A DNA stretch of 64,000 nt from Owenia fusiformis. Lineage: Eukaryota > Annelida > Polychaeta > Sabellida > Oweniidae. The notes below the pieces were generated by a model. It was not told the origin of the DNA. It saw nothing but the letters and a program-made list of their open reading frames with translations, and did not search any database. Below, in pieces: positions 11,791 to 23,714 of the stretch. Position numbers and translations under genes: made by a program. The stretch covers positions 28,163,248 through 28,227,247 of the forward strand of contig CAIIXF020000003.1 in NCBI GenBank assembly GCA_903813345.2. Direction: 5' to 3'. Positions within the stretch are counted from its first letter, which is position 1, and the number at the start of each line of letters is the position of its first letter.

Positions 11791-13071
11791 ACTAAGAAAT
11801 TGCCAGATTTTTGACATCACAAACAATTATTGCCAAAGTAAATATGGCTAAATCAGGGATTTTAATAGGATGTGGCTTTCTTTTAACAAAAAGAAAATCA
11901 TAAATGACCCTCTTCTTTTTTAGAGGATGGGGTGTACCATTACAGAAAGTCTATTAAGATAGTGATGGTAGTGTGGGAATGCAGATAATTATAATCAGTT
12001 TATCTTTACTGTAATCCTAGCTGTAATGTATAATTACAACATCCCGTACATACCATGTTATCTATTGTATATGAGACATTTGAAACTGTGATAGCAAGAG
12101 AAACCTAAAATTTTGAAACTTAATGAAATAGTACAGGTATTGATTACAGGATGTATTAATATGGCATATTTTCTGGGACTCACCATGTTACCAAGCCAAC
12201 CTATCTGCAAAAGGACACACTTTGAATCCAGAGATTCTGCATGTGTGCTTCAATAACATGAAAAAGTTTGAAAACAAAATATCTCCTATGAGAAAGCAGG
12301 ACATTGCAGACACAAGGTGGCTTGGTTACACATTGAAACCCAGTTATATTATGTTTTGCCTGTCATGTTGAGCAGACAAAAAGTGCAAAGGGCAGCATTT
12401 AAAATGAAATTAACAAGACTTTGGTCTTGGATTTTACAAATAAATATTTTAAATATAAGAAAAATGTTATTGTTTTTGGTCATCTAGTAGTGACATGAAA
12501 GTTATATATGTGGGGTCCCAAAAGTAACAGGACTGTTTCTGGCATTTTGCACCGATTATATTCCAATTTTTGCATCATTTACATTCATGTTTGAAAATAT
12601 TTTTTGAAGCGCTGTAGTTTATGGGGCCACATAGGGAATGGGAAAACATGAATGAACATACCACGCATTTCAGTTTTAAACTAAATGTATTTATTTCCAA
12701 AGAATATAAAATCATAATACATGATATAGTTTTATAGAACAGTACAAAATCTACATTTTATAATATGTTGTAAGCTTTAGTAAATGTTTCAATGAAAATC
12801 AAAATTTATATATCATTTTAAACAAAATCTGAATTGTTTTAAAAACATATAATATTTACAATAACTTGTGATGACTGATGACTGCAGTAATTTGTTTTAA
12901 CATTAGACTGGAAACAATGATTTTTTGTTCTTCACAAACACCTCTTAAATGCATTATCACCTTTTCAAATGTCTGTCTCAATATTATGATGTCACAAATC
13001 ACAATAGAGGAACAGTTAGTGTATAAAATCTATGAATCCTGAGAATATTTTTCTCCGTTTTTGCATTGTTA
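11791..13071. other. Intergenic, no gene recognised
   Basis: AT-rich sequence with no supported exon. GGGGTCCCAAAAGTAACAGG near 12511 resembles a mariner-type terminal repeat, but I did not find a matching opposite end. Confidence 0.45.
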
Positions 13072-13484
13072 GGGGAGGCATCAAAAGTTCAATGTCTGAT
13101 AGGAAACTAAATAAATCTAGTTTTGAGTTGGACCCCCCCCCCCCTCCCCCTCAAAACTAAATACAATGAAAGTTGATTGCGGACTTCACATGTTTTAGCG
13201 ACTCAATTTGGACTTTCATGGGGGCAGTACTATAACTTATTCATGATTCTTAAACATGTGCCAACAACAATAGGCATGATATTCCATGTTGCATGCATCT
13301 TGGTGAAGAAGGCATCTAGTAAAGTCTTCATTTTTAAACCATTCCAAGGCATTTCGACTCGAAATTGCAAAAAATTTAAATGTTGAAATTTGTCGGATAG
13401 CAAACTGAAATGGCTTTGACCCCCTCCCCCCCAAACTAGATTTATTTAGTTTTCTATCAGACATTGATCTTTTGATGCCTCCCC
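13072..13484. mobile_element. PIF/Harbinger-like MITE with long terminal inverted repeats
   Basis: The ends GGGGAGGCATCAAAAG and its complement continue as inverted repeats of roughly 55 bases (left to 13125, right from 13431) with few mismatches. Both ends are flanked by TTA, the 3-bp target duplication typical of PIF/Harbinger. C-rich tracts sit inside each arm. There is no transposase, so it is non-autonomous. A related truncated copy is at 36326-36510. Confidence 0.85.
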
Positions 13485-13639
13485 TTAGTCATGTAATATT
13501 GAATCAACCAAAAAGAGCCAAGATGCATAGTTAAATCTTAAAAGTGAATGTTATCTCTCGTGTATATCCAAAAGCATAAGTATTCCGATGCATTCAAAAA
13601 TGTAACAGTTGGAGCTTGCAAGTTGCAACACAGCCAATT

Positions 13640-13800
13640 TAATTCGGTGCCGTTTCGCCATCAAAAAAAGTTGGCACTGTTCCGTCACCGTTCCTGCACC
13701 AAAACCTTTCGACACCAAAATTTGGTACCGGACTAGTCAGTCCATTTGGTGCCGAAATGGCACCGAAATTTGGCACCAAAACGGCGTCGAAAATCAGATT
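13640..13800. repeat. Low-complexity GGTGCC/TTTGGCACC-rich repeat
   Basis: Short interleaved direct and inverted copies of TTTGGTGCCG, GGCACCGAAA and ACCAAAA fill the segment. It creates overlapping open frames on both strands that I regard as artefacts of composition. Confidence 0.55.
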
Positions 13801-14420
13801 GCATTTTGGGGTTGTATGTACTCCATGCATATTCTAAAACAGTACCAATTACATGTACATTTTATTTACAATGCGAGTGACTAAAACAATATGGACAATA
13901 ACTCTCTTTGGTTTATTACTCTGTGCACTAATAACAGTAAACTAAATATGCACAAAGCTATCTGGTTATGAGACTCACTGGTTGTCTGGTTGTTACTTAT
14001 AAATGCATTGAAATGTACATGGTTTATTTTGATACACAAAATGCACATTTGGCATTTTCTAATAATTTCACTGTCCATTTTAAATGTGATGTTTAAAAAA
14101 TGAAAACAAAAAGGTGAGACCTGTGATGTAGTAAATCTGTGAATGATATCCCATAGAACTCCATTTCTGAGGTATAATATTTAGTTTGACAATGAAAATC
14201 CATTTATCCTGAGTGAATTAATTTGACATTCAGTGCTTACTGGTAAAATTAGAGATTGATAAAACTTATTCATACCTAGATGTATATACATGGATATGTA
14301 GATGTCTTTACATTTTATCCAATATCTTGTGTTTGGGATGGTAGAGGACACAATGTTATTTTGTCAATCCCTTTATCTCTGAATTTACCTTTATGATCTC
14401 TCACACTGTGCTTGTAGTGC

Positions 14421-14607
14421 AGGCCCATAGCCAGAATTTGCCAAGGGGGTCATTCCAGGGGAGGGGGTCACTTTTGACAATTTTGGTCCAAAAATGGCCA
14501 AAATCACTTAAAAAGTGCTCAGAATGGTAAAAAACTGCATGATTTTGAAAGAATTTTTGGCCAGGGGGGGGGGCTTGAACCAATCTAACCCACCTGGCTA
14601 CGGGCCT
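14421..14607. mobile_element. MITE/SINE-like element with AGGCCCRTAGCCAG ends
   Basis: Left end AGGCCCATAGCCAG and right end CTGGCTACGGGCCT form 14-bp inverted repeats with one mismatch. The interior has G-rich runs and TGCATGATTTTGAAAGAATT. Related copies, partly truncated, lie at about 47097-47260 and 63238-63420, and a right end only at about 21120-21142. Confidence 0.75.
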
Positions 14608-14724
14608 GTACAGTGTATTGTATCGCAGCTGCAATCTGATTTCAATTTAATGGAAGAATGTGGGATGAACAATGTATGACACAAAAATATGAAGTCCATT
14701 CTCTAAATTGTAAATAATATTAAA

Positions 14725-17700
14725 CTATATAGTAAAGTCCGCAAATCCACATGCCACATTAACTTCCTCTTGATCGAGTAACCAAACCTTGGCCTGATAA
14801 CGTCCCTACAAGAATAAATATGACAATAAGTTAAACACAAGGCTTTACATGCAAAATGTCACCCCCTGGTATCATTTTCAGATGCCAAACAATGACCACC
14901 AAACACCAACCACAGAACACAAATCGCCAAACACCATCTCCAAAATTTGGAGACTTGTGGTAATGACATACAAATTGAAAAATATACCAATACATGTATT
15001 GTGCCCCTATATGATCCAATCAGTCACATGTACACTTAATTTCACTTGTATTTTAAGTAAGGGTCAAATGTTATACTTATTACCCGAGCATTTATTAAAC
15101 ATTAAAAAATTCAGGAATATTGTATTTAAGAATATAGCACATGGTATGGACTTACCTTAGGTAAATAATTAGGTATTTTCATTTGTTTCACATAATGTTT
15201 TTCATTTGATTTAATAGGACAAAATACTATTCGTTCTTCTTCATCTTCATCTATTGTGCAAAGTTCCCATTTATTATTGTAAAGATTCTTGTTGTTGTAT
15301 TTTACATCTATCAGTACCTCTCCATCATCTATCACATGATCTGAAAGTAACATGAATTTAGGATTAAGACAATAGTACATATAGGTGAATATCTCATGTC
15401 ATGTGATCTTGATTCGACAAATCATAAATAAGCAAACTCTATAGTGGTGTAATAATACAGGATATTTGAGAATCACACACATTTGTTTGACAGGTGCAAA
15501 GAAGCTATAACACTCATCCCATGTTTCATTGACACATATAATCAACACCAACAATTGTTTAATTATAAGACTCATCCCATGTTTCATTGACACATATAAT
15601 CAACACCAACAATTGTTTAACTAAAACGCTCATCCCATGTGTCATTGACACATATAATCAACACCAACATTTGTTTAACTAAAACGCTCACCCCATGTGT
15701 CATTGACACATATAATCAACACCAACAATTGTTTAACTAAAACGCTCACCCCATGTGTCATTGACACATATTATCAACACCAACAATTGTTTAACTAAAA
15801 CGCTCACCCCATGTGTCATTGACACATATAATCAACACCAACAATTGTTTAACTAAAACGCTCACCCCATGTGTCATTGACACATATAATCAACACCAAC
15901 AATTGTTTAACTAAAACGCTCACCCCATGTGTCATTGACACATATAATCAACACCAACAATTGTTTAACTAAAACGCTCACCCCATGTGTCATTGACACA
16001 TATAATCAACACCAACAATTGTTTAACTAAAACGCTCACCCCATGTGTCATTGACACATATAATCAACACCAACAATTGTTTAACTATAACACTCACCCC
16101 ATGTTTCATTGACACATATAATCAACTCCATCAATTGTTTAACTATAACACTCACCCCATGTTTCATTGACACATATAATCAACTCCAACAATTGTTTAA
16201 CTAAAACGCTCACCCCATGTGTCATTGACACATATAATCAACACCAACAATTGTTTAACTAAAACGCTCACCCCATGTGTCATTGACACATATAATCAAC
16301 ACCAACAATTGTTTAACTAAAACACTCACCCCATGTGTCATTGACACATATAATCAACACCAACAATTGTTTAACTAAAACGCTCACCCCATGTGTCATT
16401 GACACATATAATCAACACCAACAATTGTTTAACTAAAACGCTCACCCCATGTGTCATTGACACAAACAACACCAATACATGCAATAATTGTTTAATTATA
16501 AGACTCACCCAATGTGTGATTGACATAGATAATCAACCCTAAGGATTGTTCAACTATAACACTCACCCCATGTGTGATTGACATATGTGACAGAGGCCAC
16601 TCCTCCTTTCACTTTATCTTGTATTAATATTACTCTCCCGATGGTAACTCTGTCATCTCCCTCTGAAAACACATTATAAATTCATATAAAATATAATATT
16701 TGAAGTACAGCTAGGAGAGGGGATCCTTGGATAATGGCAGTTTTAGGATTGTCTGACGGTGAGGGAAAGGGAACCATCAAAATTAAGGGTTTCTATGAAC
16801 GTCTGATTATCGGTTGGAGTTTTGTTTTATTGTACCATTTCTTTTTTCCAATGATTCGTTTTTCTCTAGCCGTTGTGCTAACATATTTATATATTACATC
16901 CTGTTGGACATTAAATGCAGCAAGATATTTGTCCAAATAAGGAGTTTGACCATCTGAAACACCGTGAACTATCGTAAATTTTTTAGCCAGGGTTCAATGA
17001 ATTTAAAAACTACCATGTTAATATTTCATGAATTGAAATGGTAACGGATTGTCTTGTTGTTGAGATATTGAACGTTTTCATTTAAAATAGAAGTCGTCCC
17101 GTTTTTGTCTGGTAAGTTATGACCATTTGGAATTCGAAGATGATCACATGTACTGGAGCTAGTTTTTCCTCCATTCCCCGGGCTCCATTCTCCGTTGTGA
17201 GCGATATCATTGACAATATCATAAGTGTAATGCATGTTTGGATATGAAAGTTGATCCACTTAATAACGAGATTTACCATATCACAGTTGATACAATTCTT
17301 TATGCTAGCCTACAATATACCCAAATTATAAAACCGAATTATAACAATTTTAGTTATTTTGAATGCATATCTGAGACGGCATTATTACATAATTTGGAGA
17401 GGTTAATGTCTGTTTTCAGTTTCTTTGACCAATTCGCGTGTTTCCTTTCAAATTTATTTTGCACTTGGCGACGACCATATCATATTTATAGATGGACAAA
17501 TAATCACTAATATCCCAGATGCGAGTAGAAATAATCTTGATTTCCGTCATTAAAAATTCCCGATTCAGTCAAACTGATATCATATTTGGAATCTACATGT
17601 AAAATTACATTTAGAAATGTGGTTTTGAAAAGAGATTATGAACTTTGAAAATTTAATTTTCTTTGAAAATGTGACTTCTAGGTCGGGGAGATTCCCCATA

Positions 17701-20700
17701 GAGCCCATGTTGTAAAACCACAAAAAGTGAAATATCTTTTCTTGTGTTGGGCAGATAATATTTTCTTTTACTGGACATATTTTAATTTGTATAACTATCA
17801 GATACATAAAGGTAATATGAAAAGTGAACCATTAAAACTGATGCATATTCAAGTTTAAGCGAATTTTGTAATACCCTGCCATGTTAATTCCCCCGAACCA
17901 GCCACCTGGTGGCGAAACTGGTAACTACCTACTCGCATCTGAGTAACTGTGCACGAAGTACAATTTACAATGCCGTTTGTCTCTAAGTATCAGTGCATTA
18001 CTGGAGACACGTGCATCATGTTGGCAGCCACATGATCTTTGAGTGACAAAAATATGGTACAGTAGAACAACTTTGATAAATGTGTGACAAGTGTTAGTCT
18101 AGGGCTTAGTCAAGGCTAGGACATGTAACATTTAACTGTCTTTTGATTAATGTGAGTTTTGGGTTTTAGTATACTAAATGATATACAGTAGAAGACGTTT
18201 GATATTTTGCTTCTCTATCTTTTTATAAACTTCTCAATCGAGTTACACATTATGCAAGTTTAAAGACCCCATGTAAAGTAAATATTATTTGAGCATTGAA
18301 ACATTATTTGTTTTGAATCAATGATTTAGAATTTTTTTTCGTAAAGGTCAGAATTTGAAAAAGGTTTGGTCTTTGTTTTTAAACATTTGAAAAAAATTTG
18401 CGTAAATCTTGTGTATATTGAACATTTTTTTCCCCAGAAAAAGGTGCGTAAAAATAATCCTTTATTAATTGTGAAATACATTATTTTGTCAATACCACAG
18501 CAAAGATTGAGTAAATGCCGTTTCAATCATTCAATTTATTTTTTCGTATATATTGCATTTTAATGCGATATCATGATGTCAAAAGCGTTGCACAATTTAT
18601 TTAAAGGCCCCATGTAAAGTTTAAACCACTCTGGCTTATATTATAGTCCTAACTAATGTTATCAGAATGTGCTATGTGAAAACTTTCAATACATGTGTGT
18701 CAATAGTTGATTTTGAAGAACTTTTATTAAGAAATTGTTAATTTATTTCAAACACAATTTTAGTTGTAACGCACGAATCCTTGATAAGCAATGATTTTAA
18801 TACTAACGCATAACATACATCCTACCCTACTAGTATTTTGTATTGAAAAATTAAGAAAATTGGTTGAAAATGAAGAAATTAACTCATTGGTTCAGAGAAA
18901 AAGCATTTAAAGTTCGAATTCTCATTAAATCCAAGGGTAAATATATGTTTAGAACATGATAAAACATAAATACAACCAAGATAGGACCACAATATTGCCC
19001 GATCTATGAAATGGATTAGAGAAAATAATGTGTTTTACTGTGTTAAGTGTCGTAGCCTACTTGGGAAAGTTGTATGATGAATAACCTTTTTTCAAAAGTC
19101 ATATTTTTCAAATGTGGCACATACACTCATGAATACAAGATGGAGTATTCAGTCTCAAATTATGTTACTTATCGTTTATCAGAGGAATTTGAAAGATACA
19201 TCGTATGTCCTTAACCTCTTAATCATTTCAGTCCAGCCAATCAGACTAAGGAATTGAGGCACTCCCACCTTTTAACCAAATATGGTATTGGAACACGCCA
19301 TCCTTGTAGAATAATATCAAGAAGAGATTAACTTAATATATTTATAGAAATGTTCAATTTTTAACATTGTTATTTGGCACACTCTTGTGTTTTATCAATA
19401 ATTAAGGTGATTCTAATTATCTATATGGGATAGTTGAAGGTTTCTCAAGTCCTACTATGTCACAATTATAATGAATATCTGACCATGTACTAAATAGAAT
19501 TGGATTTCAAGAGCCGGGTGATAAAAATGTCATTGCGCCTAAAGATAAAAAAGTGTACTTATGTAGCCTCCTTATGAACCTTATACATGTCAAGCTGCTT
19601 GTCTTAATTTGTCTTATGGGATTATGTCCAAATTGGGACATGTGTTTGGCAAGTACGACGGGTGATCCAAAAGTCTTGGACGCCCTGCTCTAATTTTGTT
19701 GGTTTTTGATAAATTACTTTAAACTTTCCAATAATAAAGACCAACGACCTAACTATTTTGTTTATTAATTTCATGGAGAAATGATATATTTTATGTAGTT
19801 TTCTAGATAGTTTTTAATATAGGGACCCTGCCACCCGGAACGGTATTCGCACATGGCAACTTTCAGCCTTAAATGTTGCCGCCATTTCACCTGTTTCGCA
19901 AGTCTTGACCACTATCTTTCTTTGAATTTTGAATGTCTTTATTAAGTTTTGATTGTCAATATCGCTGGTTTTCCCGACATTTTTAACAGTTGTGGGTTGA
20001 CAGGTATGTATTCTGTAGATGCACTTTAGTTAAACTTTAATTGCACTTTCTAAACCCTAAACCAAACTGCCAAATGGGAAATATGAGACAATACGCTGTG
20101 CTTTGCAATATAAATCATCAACAATCTGTATTGTTTCAAAAGGTTACACACTATGAGTCCTAGGAGAAGGGTGAAATCACTTAAACACACCAAACCAGAG
20201 ATAGGAACATTCGGATACGATTTCACCAAATATGCAACCCATTGTTTCTTTGGAATGAGTGCGAACGTCCTGATGCACTAATGAAGCACTTGAATAAAGA
20301 ATACGATGCTTGGATACAAGCGTTGATAAATAGTATTAGGGAGTTTAAGCTTCCATATAAAATCGAAACGCCTATCCAATTGTCCATACAAACGTATTTT
20401 TAAATATTATCCGTTCACGTTTAGGTTGACTAAAAACATTGCAAGCTTAAACTCCCTATTAAATGAATTATTAACGTTTTTGGTCAATAGAGCAAGCCAA
20501 CATAAACACACATATACGATGCTAAAGAATGAAACATCACAGGGACGGCATGTCATACAAGGCGATAACAGATAACACATGGCAGTAAATTGCTTTGTCG
20601 GGTCAATACAAGTAAATAAATCAAATGTAATAAATCAGAAATACTTCAAAAAGAGATTCCAAAACAAAACTCATATTATATCATTCTAAATCCGTTGATA

Positions 20701-23700
20701 CCAACAAGTGAAGACTGTTAGAAAATATCGCATTTACATGTCATGAATCTAAGCAATCTGATCATTGCTACTATGCAATAGCATCATGGAACCATATCAA
20801 AATACCAGTACACAAAAACCTGTTAAAAAATCGTTCAGAACGTGCCAAATAAGCCAAAAATTCAAAATTTTAAAAAATAAAACACATACACTGTATTTTG
20901 ATCCTAGAACTGCTCAGAGCGCGTAACATCAGCCCAAAAATTCTAAATTTTCCGGGGGAGCACTTCCCCAGACCCCCTAGTTTTACTAGGCCTGGCCTAC
21001 GGCCTCGCATACTAGTACTACTAATCCTGGCTACGACTCTAACAAGCTATTATTTTACAAGCTATAATTTGGCTCGAGTTTTAAGCATGATGAAAAATTC
21101 ATGCCCCCCCCCCTCTTACCAAAAGTTGGCTACGGGCATGCAGTAACGATTTTAAAATTATTTTTAAAGATTTTATGGAAAAGCTGAAAGATTTAAAACA
21201 ATTAATACATTTATGATGTCATTATCCTCCGCAAGAACACTCGACAGATATACCAAAATATATTATACTCTATTATGAGTGTATACTGGGTGAGAGCCAA
21301 GTTCCTTATGACTTGTTTACGGGAGTACACTTTTTGATCATGTACTTTTCAGACTGAAATTATCTAGTTATTATTTGATAGATTGACTCTTTGAATTCTG
21401 TCTGCATTAATAGTATGTCGTAATTCTACACTTTTATTTTTATTTTCAGATCATGTTAGATGGAGTACATTCATTAATGGAAATGCGTTATAAACTTTTA
21501 TTACTTTCATACCTGAGACTGTGACTTTTACTTAATGTGACAAAGAAATCCTGGGGTCAACCTGGTCACTTAAATAGTATATATGTACCCTGCGTGCAGA
21601 GTCTAGTTAAACTACAAGACGAAGCTCTCTTTTAAGAAGTGAAGTCAAACGAATGCAAAGGGTAGTATATGGTACATTTCAAGTACTTACATTTTATTCG
21701 CCCATTTAAAACTCTTTAAAAAGATTGCCCCCTGTTCAATGAAAGCATTATTTAACTAACAAACAATCAATAATATACATATATGATATTCTTATTCCTG
21801 ACATTTCAAACCCTTGGACAATAAGTGTCAATTTTATGACCCACTCGTTTATTTACTATAGAGAGCATATAGAATATTCCACATAACCCAAGAGTTTATT
21901 GGACATATCATTTACTCTTTTATATCTTATTCCTATCTTTGGCACTTTAAATATCATATCTTCTGTAACTAATTTGAATGTGGTTTAAAAATTAGGCTCT
22001 GTCATATTTTTGTAATTAATAAATCAAAAATAGAGCAAGGACGGTTGTTTACTTATCTCTAAGCGAACAGCTGATTTTGAAGGTTTCTAGCACCCTTACC
22101 ACTTTACTTGTTTAGAAGCCACAAACAAAGTACAGACGTACTGAACTTTAATGCTATAAACAGATAATAAATATGTAAACGCAAGTGCCAAGAGTAGTTA
22201 TTAGATTGTGATTATGGTACAAAATAGGGGGGGGGGTAATAGACATTGTCTCTTTGGGCCTAAGATTATGATTTGAGATATTGGGGGTTTTCTTTGGCTT
22301 ATGACTGGTTACGGTCTTAATGGTTTTTGTGTGTTTTGTAATCATTTTTTGGTATTTCCCCTTTTTAGCACAGTGTTCTTGTATATATGTAACATACAAT
22401 ATTCATGACTACCCTGGAATATTAATTAGTATCAAAGATTCAAGTTCATCTTAAAACATCAAAATATGTATACATTTTGAATATGATCAAAAGTCAAAAG
22501 GTACAAATAAAACAATAGATGATATACATCAAGCAACATATATCAGACATCATTGGAACTTTAATTTCAGTTAAAGGCTGAGGTCTAGGAACATGCCATG
22601 AAATGAATGTTTTAAGTTGTTTTTTTTCAAATTTGATATCATGTTAATCATTTGATAATGGTACATAGACGAGATATACAACATGTACAACATGACACTA
22701 ATAGATTGTTCCCTAACTAAAATATGGCTTTATTCTAATGTAATACTATTCCAAGTCTCAGGTTATATGTACCATAGTGTACCCAGTTCAATATCTTATC
22801 GGAGCACAAAGGGCAACATTCACAATGCTACCATTAAGAGTGATATGTATAATATGCTTGTGGGGATATTTTAGCGATGCCAAATTTTGATATTCAACAT
22901 AATTGTTTAGTAAATATTCTGAAATTCTGAAATATTGTGACATACGTATTCCTGAAATATTATAACAAATTACTAACTATGTAATAAATCATATACTAAA
23001 AGATCTAACACGTAGCATAATATTGTAACATATCGCTAAAATATTGTTACATATTACTGCAATATATTGTGACATATAATATATTGTGACATATTACTAA
23101 AATATTGTAACATATTAGTAAACCATTGTAACATATTGGTTCAAATGCCCTCGTGTGGAGTACTATAGTTGAATATACAGGTAAAGTGAGGGCAGCGTTC
23201 AAGTAATTTATGGCTGCTTGAGAATATCCTCAAAATTATGACAACAAATATAATGATATTTGTAAACAGGTTGACCTCAGATTATTACTAATGAATTATG
23301 AAAAATGTTTGATTCATCAAAGCCCCATATGATCAACAATAAATTATAAATAGTCTGTTTTTTAATAAAAAAAATATACTTACCACATTTATCATAGATT
23401 TCTCCTATAGATACGTGATTATTTTTTTCGATCCAGCGATCCCACAAAAGTTGAGATGATTTCACAATGTCTGTTTCATCTTCTTCATCATCATATTCTT
23501 CACTATCATCAAAGTCTTCATCACTTTCATTTTTTCCATATTCAACATGCAGTCTTTTCATATTGTCCTTCACAGAATGTGTTTTGCGCAATGTGCTACG
23601 ACGGTTTGCAGCTAATATGTCTTCGGGTGAACCATGTTGAAAATACATCACATAAATTCCAGCTAAGAGGAATGATATTATCGCAGTTCCGGCCAAAACC

Positions 23701-23714
23701 TTTTTCCAAGCCAT
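14725..23714 (-). CDS. Type II membrane protein with C-terminal ML (lipid-recognition) domain, complete CDS, 4 exons
   Basis: Exons 23384-23714, 16567-16662, 15156-15340 and 14725-14805 join with matching phases (1, 1, 0) into 230 residues. An in-frame stop lies just before the ATG. Residues 6-25 are one hydrophobic segment directly after MAWKK, so a signal anchor with a lumenal or outside C-terminus is likely. Residues 62-82 are strongly acidic. Residues from about 105 on match the ML fold seen in NPC2, MD-2, GM2A and Der p 2: Cys110 opens the domain, the DGEVLIDVKYN strand precedes Cys170 and Cys183, and the end KGRYQAKVWLLDQE...VACGFADFTI is the family's characteristic last strands with Cys223. 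By analogy Cys110-Cys223 and Cys170-Cys183 may be disulfides. A sequon NHT lies near residue 138. ML proteins bind lipids; the ligand here is unknown. Intron 1 is 6.7 kb; intron 2 contains a donor minisatellite. Confidence 0.85.
14858..14972. mobile_element. MITE-like element in the last intron of the ML-domain gene
   Basis: Ends ATGTCACC and GACAT enclose repeated ACACCA motifs and the small hairpin CTCCAAAATTTGGAG. It belongs to the family of 7190-7285 and 44254-44366 and lies about 50 bases from the last exon. Confidence 0.6.
15511..16566 (-). repeat. 58-bp splice-donor minisatellite after ML-gene exon 2, about 18 copies
   Basis: On the minus strand each unit contains a near-copy of the last 25 or so bases of exon 2 (ending CACATGGG), the donor G/GTGAGC or GTGAGT, and intron bases. 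Central copies are almost identical and outer ones diverge, in both directions. The period of 58 is not a multiple of three and the units contain stops, so distal donors would change the reading frame. Confidence 0.92.
16735..17260 (-). pseudogene. Possible decayed coding relic in ML-gene intron 1
   Basis: Minus-strand frames read like protein in consecutive blocks: a 77-residue frame ending at 17026 (containing GEWSPGNGGKTSSS and RIPNGHNLPDKNG), then in another frame about 50 codons from roughly 16990 to 16790 (containing YLDKYLAAFNVQQD and REKRIIGKKKW). Stops and frame changes separate them. I do not recognise the family. It could be a processed pseudogene or a transposon fragment; chance cannot be excluded. 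Confidence 0.3.
17566..17760. repeat. Dispersed repeat, copy 2 of 3
   Basis: Contains ATATCATATTTGGAATCTAC, GTAAAATTACATTTAG and CCCCATAGAGCCCA, shared with 28156-28300 and in part with 8376-8480. Spacing between the blocks is conserved, so this is one element rather than chance matches. Confidence 0.65.
20334..20461. mobile_element. 128-bp MITE with 19-bp terminal inverted repeats
   Basis: The left arm ends with AGGGAGTTTAAGCTT at 20352 and its complement starts at 20443; the arms are 19 bases with one mismatch. The interior has no open frame. Confidence 0.75.
23015..23135. repeat. Short tandem repeat of ATATTGTAACATATTA units
   Basis: Five or six diverged units of about 20 bases with ATATTGTRACATATTA follow each other. 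It lies 250 bases downstream of exon 1 of the ML-domain gene on the minus strand. Confidence 0.6.

Larger units (their letters stand above)
17261..23383 (-). other. Intron 1 of the ML-domain gene, remainder
   Basis: No further exon recognised. It holds one copy of the dispersed repeat (17566-17760), the AAAGGCCCCATGTAAAGTTT motif near 18604 that is shared with the FCSK intron 22 array, a 128-bp MITE at 20334, transposon-like debris near 20820-21145 (GGGGGAGCACTTCCCCAGAC and CTACGGGC motifs), and a short ATATTGTAACATATTA tandem repeat at about 23015-23135. Confidence 0.55.

Noticed and set aside
13609-13884. 91-residue plus frame and overlapping minus frame
   Set aside because: Both arise from the GGTGCC/GGCACC low-complexity repeat.
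15511-16566. CRISPR-like regular array of identical 58-bp units
   Set aside because: No spacer/repeat alternation; the entire unit repeats, the context is a eukaryotic intron, and the unit derives from an exon end.
19657-19730. Mariner-type terminal repeat (GGGTGATCCAAAAGTCTTGG)
   Set aside because: Only one end was found, so an element cannot be delimited.
20898-21146. 82-residue plus frame with proline-rich N-terminus
   Set aside because: It spans transposon-like debris (GGGGGAGCACTTCCCCAGAC, CTACGGGC) that recurs in other contexts; no homology.
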